A stretch of 64,000 nucleotides of DNA from Diabrotica undecimpunctata (taxonomy: Eukaryota; Arthropoda; Insecta; Coleoptera; Chrysomelidae). The notes beneath the pieces are model-generated. The model saw only the letters and a list, made by a program, of their open reading frames with translations, ran no database searches and was not told the DNA's origin. The translations under genes were made by a program, and so were the position numbers. The DNA lies in NCBI RefSeq assembly GCF_040954645.1, contig NC_092807.1, forward strand, positions 82,402,608 to 82,466,607, read 5' to 3'. Numbering within the stretch: the first letter of the stretch is position 1; each line of letters starts with the position of its first letter. Of the stretch, positions 1 through 12,471 are shown piece by piece.

Positions 1-410
1 ATATTGAGCGATATATATTTTAAAACAATAATTCATCGGTTTATATATACCTAATTATGAATATAAAGTACTTTATATAATATGAGAAAGATATATATTA
101 TTTTTTTCTCGTTTTCTTTTTAAAATTAATTTAATATATATAAATGAATTTGTTTAATTTTTTGTGTTTTTTTTGGGGTTATAGTACGTGAAAGCAAAAT
201 ATAGTGCTTAAATTGGGCAAATTATTAAGAAGTACTATAATAATACATAAGAGGATAGCATTATTCTTCTCTTTCTTTCTTCTCTTATCTAAGGTTAGAA
301 TAAAATTGGTCATTAGTGTAAAAGAAGCCCAGATTGTAATAATATACAGCACATTATGTAGTAACAAACTATCATTTATGTTACTGGCTATTCTTTATAA
401 GTATACTTAC
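1..410. other. AT-rich non-coding sequence; start of the intron after the gene 2 exon
   Basis: This stretch has no convincing coding frame. It should be intron 3' of the minus-strand exon at 411-681, because that exon ends at a strong donor (GTAAGTAT on the minus strand). Short opposing frames exist but look like chance. Confidence 0.5.
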
Positions 411-681
411 TAAAGGACACACGACCCTTGTTACCACACAAATAATCATATATTTCGGTATCTATTTTCTTCCAGACATCAATCGCATGGTTTTGAGTAG
501 TATCGAAACAATCCTTAATTACCTCGTTCGCCTTTTCTACACAACCATTTATTTGAGTTTTAAGCATACATTGTTTCCTGGCAAAACTGATTGGTGATGC
601 TACCGGAATTTCCTTAGTGTTAACTAGATCCAAAGCACCAGTTATAGATTTCAAGCATTCTTCTCTAACTTTTGATGCTTC
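411..681 (-). CDS. Internal exon of a DUF1397-like (27 kDa hemolymph protein type) gene, gene 2
   Basis: This is an internal coding exon of 271 nt read on the minus strand. The acceptor is tttattcaag before GAAGCATC and the donor is TTTA followed by GTAAGTAT, so it enters in phase 0 and leaves in phase 1. It encodes 90 residues beginning EASKVREECLKSITGALDLV, with five cysteines (EEC, KQC, NGC, KDC, YLC) and ending in the segment DYLCGNKGRVSF. Length, phases and cysteine spacing match the exon at 62193-62463, and both carry the phrase VWKKID. The C, V/I-rich, C...G(D)RVA.F arrangement resembles the insect DUF1397 family, secreted hemolymph glycoproteins of unknown biochemical role. Family naming rests on recalled family features, not on a search. 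The following exons should lie left of the window. Coding status is secure; the family name is moderate. Confidence 0.8.
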
Positions 682-839
682 CTTGAATAAATGAGATTAG
701 TGTTGATTTTCAATTATTATTAAAATTATTGACAAAATAGTTTTGTTAAAACTAAAATTCAATTGTTTATAAGAATAAATTTTTCATATAACTTAAATAA
801 TATAAATAACAAATTTCAACTGTTTCAAAATTTTAAGGA

Positions 840-1380
840 ATTATGTAATAACTGTAAGAATGTCGTGATATTTTTTATTGCTTTAGATACACCGTAGCAA
901 AAATAATCAGAAATTAACTATTTAAATGAAGTATTAATTTAACATAAATATAAATAAAGTAAATGATATTAAAAACAAATGGGATGTTTGAAAAAAAAAT
1001 TGAAATATCCAATTAAATAGTTAAGAGGTTTAAGAGCTAAAAAAATTTGAGGAATTATTTGTACTAATATCGTTTGGAATAAACTGATTTAAAAATGTGG
1101 TGATATTTACTATTGTATAACATAATTTTTTAAAATCAGATGAATTTATATACGTTTTCGTTTGGAATTTATTATATATAGATACTGAAATAATAAATAT
1201 TTCACCAAACTCAAACTTTATACAGCATAACAAATATAATCAGAAATTGCCTAGTTAGATGAATTATTACTTTAACATAAATATAAACCAGTCAATGATA
1301 TGAAAAATAAATTTGACTTTTCATTGAAAATTAAAATATCCAATAAAAAATATTTAGGAGATTAAGAGTTAAAGCAACTT
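840..1380. repeat. Diverged direct repeat, two units
   Basis: A segment at roughly 840-1050 recurs at roughly 1080-1378. Shared blocks include gtgatatttttta/gtgatatttacta, aataatcagaaatt, taacataaatataaa, and the end gaaatatccaatt...taagagcta/taagagtta. Identity looks like 70-80 percent with indels. Nothing in it codes. Confidence 0.6.
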
Positions 1381-1390
1381 TGTTGTAAAC

Positions 1391-3230
1391 ATGCTCCATA
1401 AACTCAAATTAAATATCTTAGGTTCAGAAATATTAGAAAACGATTACATCGAGGAAAGCTGGGAAAAACTCAAAAATAACATAATTAACGAAGCAACAGA
1501 ATCACTTGGACAGAGGAAAGTAACGAAAACTAACATAACAAAAAAGAAAACACCATGGTATAGAGACGAAATGAAGACAAATCGTGAAGAAAAGAAGAAA
1601 GCCTTTTTCAAATACAGAACACAACAAACGCAACAGGCGTACAACCACTATAAATAAATCAGAAATAAGACGAATACTTTAGTTAGACAAACAAAAAAGA
1701 AACACTGGCAAAATTTCTCAAAACAGATGAAACACGATTTCTACAAAACATAAAAAGAAATATAAAGAATGATCAGAGGACAAAGAAAAGAGATGAACGA
1801 ACTAATAAAAACGAAACAAATTTAGAAGGAAACATGGGTAGACTACTTTCGATCCCTATTTGCTAAAGGTAACGATAATGAACCACCAACACAAGAGGTG
1901 ACGAAAAACGAAAAAATAAATATTGAAGACGAAGAGGTAAAGGAAGCATTAAGGAAATTAAAAATAGAATATCACCAGAAGAGGACAGAATACCGAACGA
2001 ACTGTATAGAAAACCAAATCTGACAAAATAACTATTAAAACTAATCCAAAAAAAATAGAACAAAACAGAATTTGTCAAGAATATAGATCAAGCATCCTAA
2101 TACCTCTGTTCAAAAAGGAAGACAAAACGGACCCGGAAAATTACAGAGGAATTAATTTAATTAACACAACACCAAAATTAAAAACCAAAGTCATAACAAG
2201 TAAACTGAATGAAATTATAACAGTAGCAGAAGAACAACAAGGTTTTAGGTCGGGAAGATCATGCTACGACGCTATATTTATAATGAAGCAAGTGCAAGAG
2301 AAATCATTCGAGTACAACAAACCGGTTTATCTATGTTTGGTGGACGTTACCAAGGCATTTGACCGGCTCAAATTAAAAGACATTATTCACTTACTGTACG
2401 TAAGGGAGATACCACTAGGAATAATCAAAACGATCGAAAATATCTACCAAAATAACACAATAAAAGTAAAAGTAGAAGAAGAACTAAGCGATCCTATTGA
2501 AGCTGACAATGAAATAAGACAGGGAGATTTCCTAAGTCCTCTATTGTTCAACCTGAATATGGATAAAATAACAAAAAAAGGATATTACTCTCTCAAAGTG
2601 AAGATAATTTACAACGTATGCTGCACTCATTTAAATTAACCGTCAGAAAATTTAACATGGTAATTTTCCCCAAAAATACAAAATGCATGGTTACAACAGC
2701 AAATTTACTAAAATGTAAATTGGAGCTGGAAGGTCAGATAATAGAACAAGCAATGGAGTTTACATATCTAGGCGTTACATTATTTAGCTACAGCAAACTC
2801 GAAAGTGAAGTGGAAGATCAAGTGAATAGAGCAAATAGAGACGCAGGCTGCCTAAATGAAACAGTATGAAGAAATAAAAATATCGGGACAGAAACGAAAG
2901 GCAAAATTTAAAAACAGTCATCAGACCAATAATGATATACGCGGAAGAAGCAAGACCTGACACAAAGAGGATAAAAAGAATGTTAGAAACAGAAGAGATA
3001 AAAACACTTGATGGTAGGACACTATGGGACAGAGCTAGAAGTACAGATATACGACGTAGATGTAAGATGGAGAACATCAAAAACTGGGTAAGAAATAATA
3101 GAGTAGAATGGAACGATCATATAAGCCGAATGACAACAAATATGGTAGTAAAGACGGCAAGAGACGGTTCCCCAATGACGATCAGTAGTAAGACCACATA
3201 AACGATGATACGACAATTTACTGGATGCAC
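1391..3230 (+). pseudogene. Non-LTR retrotransposon relic (endonuclease linker, reverse transcriptase, C-terminal tail)
   Basis: This is the remains of a non-LTR retrotransposon ORF2, read on the plus strand in at least four frames. The linker region (1391-1657) has the typical KKKTPWYRDEMKTNREEKKK stretch, followed by QGFRSGRSCYDA, then the palm segment VYLCLVDVTKAFDRLKLKD and EIRQGDFLSPLLFN. The catalytic YADD block is absent: the frame jumps from MDKITKK to a segment reading SEDNLQRMLHSF, so roughly 20-30 codons are deleted. The tail has FTYLGV, RPIMIYAEEARPD and DRARSTDIRRRCK, ending near GSPM, as in related insect elements. It cannot encode an active enzyme. The style resembles RTE-like or CR1-like elements; the clade is uncertain. 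It probably ends near 3230-3270. Confidence 0.85.
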
Positions 3231-3863
3231 ATTAAAAAACAGACAGAGTCATGTCTATATAAAAAGAAGAAAAAGATTTAAAAAATATTCCCACAATATC
3301 CTAATTAATCCTATAAGCAATATATTTTTGATCAAAAAATGACTAAAAAAGGCCTAATTCCGTCAAAATATTTATGACCTCAGATACAGAAGCTACAATG
3401 AAAATAATGAAATCTACAAATTATAAATGTACGAGGTCTAAAAATCTTATCTCCAACTAGTCATTTAATTAAGATTTAAATTGTTTTCTAAAACATTGTT
3501 TTCTTAAATTGTTTTATAAGACGTTTTATTTATCACCAATTCACAACGTAGAAAAACTGTGTAGCGCTGGATTTTAATGAACAACATGTTCAAAAAGTTT
3601 TATAGTTCAATGTATAAATTTTTAATATAATTTCTTTGCTAAAAGTATTAGTTTTCTGTTTTAATACATTATAATCAGTAACGTTATAGAAATCACATAT
3701 TTGTTATTTTTCTTTAAATAATTATTTTATTACAATTTCTGTTGATTTTATTTGTTTTTAATTTTTTGGTTTGATTTATATCATTTAACAATAATAATAT
3801 TTAACCTTTATTCTGCAATTTTAGTTTGCACTTAGTTTTGATTCTATACCACATATCTACGCC
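3231..3863. other. AT-rich non-coding sequence
   Basis: I see nothing beyond poly-A/T-rich DNA and a short tail of the upstream non-LTR relic (lysine-rich remnants up to about 3290). No splice-flanked frame was recognised. Confidence 0.5.
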
Positions 3864-3864
3864 A

Positions 3865-3918
<54 letters not shown>

Positions 3919-3927
3919 TAAATATAT

Positions 3928-3958
<31 letters not shown>

Positions 3959-3979
3959 CATATATAAATATATATATAA

Positions 3980-4044
<65 letters not shown>
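3864..4044. repeat. (TA)n microsatellite with ATAA/ATGT interruptions
   Basis: Almost uninterrupted TA dinucleotides with about eight interruptions (tacatata, taaatata, tgtatata). The apparent Tyr-Ile frames across it are artefacts. Confidence 0.97.
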
Positions 4045-4048
<4 letters not shown>

Positions 4049-4389
4049 GTCTATGATATCTGGGACTTACTTCAAGCGACAAAATATATTTGTCAGTTGG
4101 TCAACTTCGTTCTTTCATGTTCAGATTCACTTCTAAATAACGAAGATGGAGGCAATGGTTTTTCTGCATCTTTTGTCTACTTAAGCTGAATTTCTACTCG
4201 TAAATGCATTTCGTCTCTTCCTTCTCTTTGTAAGCAAATCTGTTTGTTAATTGGCAGATTAATATCTCTATGGAAGGTTGTTACTCCTTTCTCTTGCTAT
4301 TTTGATGACACGGGTATCCCCTATTCTGTTTATGTGGATACTCCATTCTTTTTTTTTTCTATTTTGTGTCCATTCAATTATACACTGTA

Positions 4390-5500
4390 CGTTTCATTTT
4401 CTTCTAATGTCTTGCCTTGTCTTTCGATCTTCCAGCATATTTCCTGGTATTTTATTCCTGGCAAGGTATGTTATAACCATTACTTGTTCAATACTGATGC
4501 CATCAAGTACTATTTTACATTTGGTTGGTTCTTTGCTAATTACTATTATTTTAATTTTCTGAGATGAGATTGTCATAGTCAATTATTTTGCACTGATCCT
4601 AAATCTGTGGACCAGTTTTTGCAGACTATCTTTTTCTTGGGCTATTAATATTGCATCGTCTGCATAACAGAGTATTTTTATTTCTTTGTTTCCCATGATG
4701 TATCCTGTTCCTTTGTTAAAGTTCAATGAGTCCCCTTGTCTTATTCTGCTGCCTATTTCTATAGGCTCTGTAAATTGTCCATCTATTCTGACTTTCATTT
4801 TGTTGTTTTGGTAGATGTTTTTGATAGTTTTTATAATATTTAGGGAAACTTCTCTATTACACAGAAAACGGAATACATATTTGAGTCTTATTCTGTCAAA
4901 CTGTTTCTGTAAGTCAATCAGACCCAGAAGTCATGGTCTACTATATCTAGTAATTTTTCAGTAATTTGCTTTATAACAAATATTGCATCTATACACATTA
5001 TTTCACTAAGAAAACCCTATTGCCCATCGGCTAAACTTATCCTCTGATTTAGGTGCAATAAAATAAAAATATTTACGTCTTTAATTTGAGGTTTAGGAAC
5101 ATTATAATTTTCTTCAGTAGTCACTCCGTTATTTAGCATCTCTTCGAAATATTTCTTCTACCTTTTACATTATTTGGTCTTCGTCCACTATCAGATTTCG
5201 TTGCTTATCTTTTACATTTATCGTTCATCGTTCATCTTTTACAATTTGTAAAAATTTTTGATTTCATTTTTCTTGTAATTTTTTTTAATACGCTTTACTT
5301 TATCATCCATATACTTTCGTTTGCGCTCCCTTAGGATTTTCTTTACTTTTTTTCGTTGTTCGGCATACTTTCTAGGTCGTCTTGTTTTTGCGATCGTAAA
5401 CTTTTTAATCATAAATCTGATCTTTTTTTAAGTCTGTTCTACATTCGTCATCGAACCAGTGGTTTTTTTCTATATCTTTTTGTTCTTGGTATGTTCTTCG
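4390..5500 (-). pseudogene. Non-LTR retrotransposon relic, minus strand
   Basis: Read on the minus strand from about 5500 down, decayed frames show the linker (DDECKTDLKKDQIYD-like, then basic KKILRERKRKYMDDKVKR), the segment CIDAIFVIKQITEK, and a palm block FDRIRLKYVFRFL. These lead to MKVRIDGQFTEPIEIG, IRQGDSLN and a preserved KILCYADDAILIA catalytic box (4583-4798). After one frame change come ISSQKIKIIVISKEP and the FTYLGV-equivalent (4394-4582). It belongs to the same broad family as the 1391-3230 relic but kept YADD. Several stops and frameshifts make it dead. The 3' end probably reaches toward the TA array at 4044, but that part is unreadable. Confidence 0.8.
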
Positions 5501-6175
5501 CCGTTGCTTCCTTTATAGTCACTATAGGATCAACACTCTCGCCTCAAAGTGCAACATTAATGTACACTTTGTATTGACTAGCGTGTAACATTAATGAACA
5601 TTTACAGCGTTTCACTTAAAATGCTAGTATCTCAAAACTGTTACCCCTCTGGTGTATTTCTTATGGGATATTAATTTTGTTGGTCTGTGATATCATTTTG
5701 GTATGTACAAATTTGGCGTAGGACGAATACAACTTACGGGATTAAGTAAAATGAACAAACCAAATTTTTTTAAATTTTTTATTTACTCTAAAGGGAAATA
5801 GCAAGACTTCTAACAAACAGATAATAGAAGAATAAAAGTAGTGTGTCTAAAACAATATTTGCCAAAAACAAAACAATACAAGAAAATAGTACCAAGCATA
5901 AATTAAAAAATAAAAACATCAAAGTTATACAAAATATCATACACTAGTGAGTTTGGTTGAAAAAACGTTTGCAGTAATGTGGTTGTCCTTTACATGTGTC
6001 ACAAACATTCCACATTAAGGAAGATATTTTAACCAGATGCTAACAGATACTGTATGATTGACAACTTGAACTCAGTCATTGTAAGCTTCCTTTGATTCAC
6101 GGAAAACTCGATATAGAGGTAGTTAGCATTCACTGAACTTGTTCCCCAAGTGATTTCGATTATGACCTTCCTATA

Positions 6176-7708
6176 TCATTTTGTGCATCTACGTAGGGCA
6201 GAGTTGTAAGAAGATAGTTGATCAATAACATCCACTGAAAATTTCCCCCGATCATAATGCAAGATACAATAAGGCTTATCTATTACTTTCTGCCTTACTT
6301 GAACACGTTCGGTTTGATTACTTAAATGGCGCGTGGTAAGCACTAGCAGATCATGCTGATCGCTCCATTTGACCACAGTAAGCCCGTCAGAAGTTTCCTT
6401 TGAGTTTATTTCTCCTTTCATTAACTTTTTTTGCCTAACTTCTTCACATATACATTTTCGATTAAAACAAAGTGTTCCAACAAGGTGCGTTTGATGATCG
6501 ATCAGTGTATACGCAAGAGATATGGACGTATAGAAGTTATCCACGTAAAGTATCCTACCATCGCCTAAAAGCCGTTGTACCAAAGTTATTACAATATTTT
6601 CAGTTGCTGATATATTATTATCGGTCGTGTCTTTCCCCACATATACAGACATGTTTCACGTATATCTTCTATCCGTGCATAGCTTATACAGTTTGATCCC
6701 ATAGCGATGCCTTTTCTTTGGTTAGTACTGCGAGAAAACTAGTCGACCCGTTCAAGAAACTACGATTTCGTCACTGCATATCTTCTCTCCAGGTTCCTTG
6801 GAAATTTTTCCATATCTTCTCTCCAGGTACCTTGGAAACAACAAATTTTTTAAAAATGTTATCAATTTTGCAGAGCCGATTGCCTGGTACAGCTTAGTCG
6901 TTTTCAGTAAAAGGCCAGAATCGCAATAACATCTCAAAACGGTTTCTGGACATTGTTTATTTTAAAGTAGAAAGTGAATATAGCATATGTTTGCGCCAGT
7001 AATCAGCTAACCTTGGAACTTTGACCATTCCCATCCAGCCAATTAGACCAATAAACTGCTTCATTTCATTTGGGTCTGTTGGAAACCACTCGTGAAGCAT
7101 TGACCGAGGACCAGCATTTGCAGTCAGTAAAGTTTGGGTGGCATATAAATTTGTTTCGTGCACCATATCGTTTATTATTTCATCTGTTAGGAACAGTCGA
7201 AAATAATGTAGAGGGTCAGCCATAGCCAACATCCCATTCACAATTGGGTCCATTCCGGTTTGTCCAATAAAACTAAATTGTTTATGGTTTCCTACCGGGT
7301 CTATCCATATTAAATTTGATACATTGCGAGAATTATTCACGCACGGAAGGACTGGTGGGTTATTGATTGTAGGATTGTTAGAAAAAGGATTGTTGAATGG
7401 AACAATGTTAGTCTGTGCATTAATTGAAGGGGTATAAAATGGAGACTCGTTGACTGCAGCACCATTTTGTTGACCATGTTTTTTTTGGGGACGTTTTGTT
7501 GATGGCCTAGAAGCATCTTCATAGCTAGTAGAACCATGGGAGTCCGAACTTTCTCCATCAGTGGAAGCGTCATAATGAGGGTCAGCATCATAGTGATCCA
7601 TTTCTTCATCTTGTCCAAGTTATCCAAAATGTCATTATCCTCGGAGTTCTCGAAGAAATTAGCTAACTCTTCTTCCAATTCGGCGTTTGAAAAGTAACGG
7701 CAAGCCAT
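6176..7708 (-). pseudogene. piggyBac-like transposase (DDE_Tnp_1_7 type), broken
   Basis: This was a cut-and-paste transposase related to PGBD4. It starts MACRYFSNAELEEELANFFE with an acidic N-terminus, then a frameshift near 7608 moves to a frame reading MDHYDADPHYDASTDGESSD. That frame continues through a low-complexity linker to DPLHYFRLFLTDEIINDMV and LIGWMGMVKVPRLADYWRK, the conserved N-terminal part of the domain. A gap and stops follow between 6957 and 6650 (GRLVFSQY, GIKLYKLCTDRRYT with nonsense codons). Then comes the second catalytic aspartate in ILYVDNFYTS and the third in FSVDVIDQLSSYN near the end. Full family proteins are about 550-600 aa; this relic covers most of that, but at least one frameshift, two or more stops and an internal deletion or duplication make it inactive. 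Confidence 0.88.
6772..6837. repeat. Short tandem duplication inside the piggyBac relic
   Basis: The block catatcttctctccaggt followed by (t/a)ccttgg occurs twice in direct orientation, about 38 bp apart. It duplicates a dozen transposase codons. Confidence 0.8.
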
Positions 7709-7963
7709 AATTCAGGTGTTTGAAGAATTTGGAACAAAACTACTAAATTGTGACCGGGCCGAATAAACTAAATCAATACTCAAATATATGTAGTTAAATA
7801 AAAAAGTGATAAAAGTGCATGTAATGCGATATCGTTGACAAAGTAGAAAGCTGTCCATATTATTACCGATAAGACTTGCTTTAGCAAGTAATTTTAATTA
7901 TGTTACACTCGGCGTACGTTATAATAATAATCATATTTATGCGAGTGTAACATTAATGTATAC

Positions 7964-8498
7964 TGCAATAAATTGGGGTTGGAAATTAAAGGGGTTAAAA
8001 TAAAATGAACATAACAGTGTAAAACCATTTATTATGTCATTTAACAAAATAATCTAGTCTTGGCGCACGAGGAAAAAAATTAAAATATGCGGCGAGTGTC
8101 AAAGACAGTCACTGCTAAGTGAAAAGTAACAATGACATTACTAGAATTCCTGAAATTCTCGATTCTAAAGTAGTTAATTTCTTATGATAACACGTTTTAA
8201 ACTATTTTCATGTGCTTAAAAAGTTGTGAAGATAAATAAGATAACACACAGGCAGATAAAATGTAACTTTGAATGAATTGTTTATTAAATAAATAAATTC
8301 TTTATAAATAAATATATATTAAAAAAAAAATAAAAATAACTTAAGTCTGTGTTAAGTAACTTTTTTCTTTTAATTTTTATTTTAAGTCATTGTTGCCGGG
8401 TGTTGTCTATTTTGCCTTTTCTCGATGGTTTTATATATATTTTTTTAATTTATTTTTCATGGATAAAATATTATTTATGTATAATGTACCCTAAACCT

Positions 8499-8501
<3 letters not shown>
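7964..8501. other. AT-rich non-coding flank
   Basis: No coding or repeat structure was recognised, apart from oligo-A runs near 8320. Confidence 0.5.
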
Positions 8502-8782
<281 letters not shown>

Positions 8783-9186
8783 ATGATATGTAAAATCGAG
8801 AAAAATATTGGGTTGATTAAAATATTTCAAAGTTCAAAAACATTAAAATAATTCAGATAAGTAGGATAATAACCAACAAACATTTCGAAGAAGGAAAGTT
8901 ATTAAATTCTTGGATTACCTGTACTAAACAAAATGTAAGCTATGCATAAATTATTTCTTTGTTATACTTGAGTGACCCGCATAATTTTAAGTGAAATCCA
9001 AAGACAATTGAACCGGGTTTTCCAAATGCATTAATGCAGTGATTAAAGACAATAGAAAAAATTTTAGAAATAGGTTTTTGTTAGTTTTTAAGAATTATAG
9101 AAAAATATTATTTGTAAATAAGTTTTAGGAAATTTATAATTATAGGTAAAAATTTGTTTGTTATCGAAATGAAAAAATGGGGGAAT

Positions 9187-10160
9187 TGTGACGAGTTTTG
9201 ATTGGCGGAGATTGAAAAAGGTGGGATAGGTATGTAGGAAGGAAAGTTTAGCTAGATTTAGGAGAGAGAAAAGATAATCAGTTGGTTTTCCAAGTCTGTA
9301 AGACGAACAGTGATTGTTCTCTGGCGGTTCCCGAGAAGTAGCAAGCAGTAGTGTTGAATGTTAGTGAGTTTTTGTGGAGTTAGTGTATCTGACAGAAGCT
9401 GAAGCAGCAAAATATTGTAAGTCATATTTTCCTACTTATATTCCAAGAGTCACTGTTCAGGCCAACGAGAGATTCAGTTTATCGTAAAGAGAAGATATTC
9501 CAAGAGTCATTTTTCACTCGGGCCAACGAGAGATTCAGTTTATCGAGAGGAGAAAGGCTATCATAATTTGAATGATTTGTGCTTTTGAAGGAGATCATTA
9601 AGGACGATATACTTGCAACAATCTGTTGTAAGATTGCTGATTACATAGGGAGCGGTTGAGAGGAGATAATATAGTCTACAAGGAACAAGGATTTGGACCA
9701 CTCATCATCAGAGAGAGATATTTTTGTTTTCTGCAGTTTTTTCTTTTATTGATAACACAATTTTTACACTTAATTTAGAAAGGATATAAATATTTTGATT
9801 AGGAGAGTTAGAATAGTTTGGGATTTTGAGATTTCAATTAATATTGTTTGTACCATTAATTTTGATTGTTCACGTACGTAGAAAAAAATTTTGAGAATCA
9901 TTATATGAGATTTGTTTATTGAAAACTTTTGAGTGTGAATTATTTCATTATTTTTATTTCAATATATAGTGTTATATATGTGTTTTTTATTATTCCGGTA
10001 TTCTTTGGACCTACCTTTCACATGTAATAGCATAGATATTGAAGCACGAATTTAACCCTGAGATAAAAGAATTAAAAATTGTGATAGAGTCATAATCATA
10101 TCATTTAAATAATTTTAATTAATCAAAAAAAAAAATTAATTAGCTAATTATTGCTTGGCG
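9187..10160 (+). other. Possible LTR or LTR-plus-leader of a retrotransposon
   Basis: The segment starts TGTGACGAG, a typical 5' LTR start, is more purine-rich than its surroundings, and contains two direct 55-bp repeats. It ends just before TTGGCGCACCAAG at about 10154, which resembles a TGGCGC-type primer-binding site. There is no second copy in the window and no adjacent gag-pol. It could equally be a solo LTR or an unrelated 5' leader. Confidence 0.3.
9439..9553. repeat. Tandem 55-bp repeat, two units
   Basis: The blocks ttccaagagtca and ggccaacgagagattcagtt, followed by tatcg, occur twice back to back (first unit from about 9440, second from about 9497), with small indels between them. 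Confidence 0.9.
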
Positions 10161-10179
10161 CACCAAGACTTTAAATATC

Positions 10180-10294
<115 letters not shown>

Positions 10295-10357
10295 GTGATT
10301 ATTTCGACCAAAAAATAATTTATAAATACGTTCAAATTATCGGGTAATGTTAGGGGA

Positions 10358-11593
10358 ATGCAGTTACCAAATGATTACGTTTTAATTTCGTTAGATGTGG
10401 TGTCGCTATTTACAAACATTCCACTAAATATGGCCACGGACATTATAGAATCAAATTAAAACCTTATAAAAGACTACACGACATTATCAAAAGACAATTT
10501 TCTACAAATTCTTAGGTTCATTTTTAACAACACTTACTTTAGTTTCAATGGTAAATTTTATTCTCAAATTTTTGGAACACCGATGGGTTCCCCGATTAGT
10601 CCAATCCTTGCAACTGTTGTAACTGATCATCTCTTAGATAATGTGATTACGCAATTACCTTTTGAATTACCGTTTATATATAAATATGTCGATGACATCA
10701 TATGTGCAGTTCCATCTTATCACATCAATACCACACTAAACATTTTTAATTCATTTAATAAACCTCTTCAGTTTACAATTGAAACTGAGACAGATTTTAG
10801 TATACGATTTTTAGACACAAGAGTAATAAGAACAAATGACAATATTTTGTCATTGGATTGGTACCAAAAACCGACAGCATCAGGCAGATATATAAATTAC
10901 TATTCAAACCATACCACCCGTCAAAAATATAATACCGTACTAGGTATGAAAAACAGGATAATGTCCATTGTTGATGACAACTTTTTACAAAAAAATCTGA
11001 ACATAATATACAAAATTTTTCGTAACAACGGATATCCTAAACAAATTTTAAAAAAACTGATTTACAGCACTAATTTCTATGACGGTCCCGTCCATGATTC
11101 TAATAACAAATCAATCAAATATAAAAAACTTCCCTTTATTAATGGTCTAACTCATTCTGTCATATCCATATTCAAAAATGTTCCTAATATTAGTATAGCT
11201 AAATATAATACCATGAACAGCAAACAACTATTTTCAAAAATCAAAGACCCAGTACCAACCTTATATAAAAGTAATATCGTTTATGAAATACCTTGTTTGG
11301 GATGTCAAAATAGCTATATTGGTCAAACATCACAATGGCTAAAACAACGCATCACACAACATAAAAGTGATTGCCGCTTGAGAAAAAATACTTGCGCAGT
11401 GGTTGAGCACTATGAAAACACTGGTCATATGCTAGACTATAACAAAGCTCACATTTTGGCACAGACTGATAACTACAAAAGTAGATTATTTCTTGAAATG
11501 TATTACATTAATAAAAATAAAAACACTTTAAATTATAAAACGGACACTGGACAGTTAAGTAACATATATTGTAACATATTGAACAAAATTTAA
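10358..11593 (+). pseudogene. PLE reverse transcriptase with GIY-YIG endonuclease, one in-frame stop
   Basis: This is a Penelope-type retrotransposon protein. The frame opens at NDYVLISLDVVSLFTNIP (RT motif A with its aspartate) and has a TAA at 10457-10459. It then runs uninterrupted from the internal methionine at 10583 for 336 codons. It shows FGTPMGSPISPIL, the catalytic KYVDDIIC, the FLDTRVI motif and the WYQKPTASGRYINYYS block. Near the C-terminus comes a GIY-YIG nuclease: YEIPCLGCQNSYIGQTSQWL, an arginine in KQRITQHK and a glutamate in LFLEMYY. Family proteins are around 800 aa, so the N-terminal third to half is missing. A single stop in an otherwise clean frame suggests fairly recent decay. 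Confidence 0.92.
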
Positions 11594-11865
11594 TAATTTA
11601 ATAATTTAACCTTCATAATTCATCAAATAAATATTATTCTTCTAACTTTTCTTTTATTGTTATTTTTATTTTTACATTTGAAATAATTTTAATTTTTCAT
11701 CGTATAGCTGTAACGAACGTGCTTAAGACAATTTAATTTTGACATTCAAAATTTCAAATACTTCAATGTCAGTTTTTATTTGCGAAATCTTTTAAATTCT
11801 GTAAGTGTTTTAAAATTTATTTGTACGCCATTTTTTGTAATGTTCAAATTGTTTTTAGTTTACTC

Positions 11866-11894
11866 CTGAGGAAGCTTTTAAATAAATAGCGAAA
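11866..11894 (+). ncRNA. Hammerhead-ribozyme-like motif, degenerate
   Basis: CTGAGGA (11866-11872) is followed by AGC, an AT-rich spacer and GCGAAA (GAAA 11891-11894). This is the layout expected of the hammerhead motif known from PLE terminal repeats, but the core differs from CTGATGA by one base and stem II is weak. Confidence 0.4.
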
Positions 11895-11957
11895 TATTGA
11901 GTAATTTAGAAAAAACAAAGATTTTTATTATAGACCACTATACCCGATAATTTGAAC

Positions 11958-11958
<1 letters not shown>

Positions 11959-12046
<88 letters not shown>
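11959..12046. repeat. (TA)n microsatellite
   Basis: Pure TA array between the PLE right end and a non-LTR 3' fragment. Confidence 0.97.
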
Positions 12047-12047
<1 letters not shown>

Positions 12048-12313
12048 CATTCATTAAAATAGGACGGCTGCGTTGGATAGGACATGTAGAAAGAATGGAA
12101 GAAGGCGAAATACCAAACAAAATATTCAAACAGATGCCAGTAGGAAAAAGAACAAGAGGAAGACCAAAACTGAGATACTTAGAACAAATAGAAAATGATA
12201 TAACAACCTTAAAAATAAAAAACTGGAGAAAAAAAGCACGAAACAGATCAGAATGGAGAAGAATCCTGGAACAGGCCAAGGCCCAAAAAGAGTTGTCGAG
12301 CCAGTGATGATGA

Positions 12314-12317
<4 letters not shown>
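12047..12317 (+). pseudogene. 3' end of a non-LTR retrotransposon ending in (TGA)n
   Basis: The frame reads IGRLRWIGHVERMEEGEIPN, then [19 protein letters not shown] and a tail ending KAQKELSSQ before TGA. It closes with a TGATGATGATGAT tract that runs into a TA array. The GH(V/I)xRM...GRPK...W motif order is the usual C-terminal tail of several insect non-LTR families. The copy is severely 5'-truncated (about 270 bp) and both ends are embedded in TA arrays. Confidence 0.8.
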
Positions 12318-12379
<62 letters not shown>

Positions 12380-12404
12380 GTATGTGTATATATGTATATA
12401 TACG

Positions 12405-12462
<58 letters not shown>

Positions 12463-12471
12463 TATATATAC
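12316..12471. repeat. (TA)n microsatellite with TGTA interruptions
   Basis: TA repeat with a central tgtatgtgtatatatgtatatacgtatgta block. Confidence 0.95.

Larger units (their letters stand above)
5549..7963 (-). mobile_element. piggyBac-type DNA transposon, degenerate
   Basis: The transposase relic at 6176-7708 is bracketed by two copies of a near-palindromic 19-mer containing TTAA: GTGCAACATTAATGTACAC at 5549-5567 and GTGTAACATTAATGTATAC at 7945-7963. A second partial copy lies at 5583-5600. An additional inverted pair, GTTACACTCG (7902-7911) and CGAGTGTAAC (7942-7951), lies at the right end. piggyBac elements target TTAA, so these may be the terminal repeats, but because the 19-mer is palindromic the exact ends are not resolved. 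Confidence 0.55.
10327..11960 (+). mobile_element. Penelope-like element with perfect 20-bp inverted ends between (TA)n arrays
   Basis: TACGTTCAAATTATCGGGTA at 10327-10346 is exactly the reverse complement of 11941-11960. Between them lie an RT/GIY-YIG reading frame, a 3' untranslated region and a hammerhead-like motif at 11866. Both ends run straight into TA arrays (10185-10289 and 11959-12046). The N-terminal part of a full PLE protein is missing, so this is a 5'-truncated or non-autonomous copy. Confidence 0.8.

Noticed and set aside
4244..4567. 107-codon plus-strand hydrophobic frame
   Set aside because: Antisense of the non-LTR relic and AT-rich flank; its hydrophobicity is an effect of T-rich codons.
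10105..10170. Second LTR or integration site next to TTGGCGCACCAAG
   Set aside because: No matching LTR copy or gag-pol follows; a PLE and TA array follow instead.
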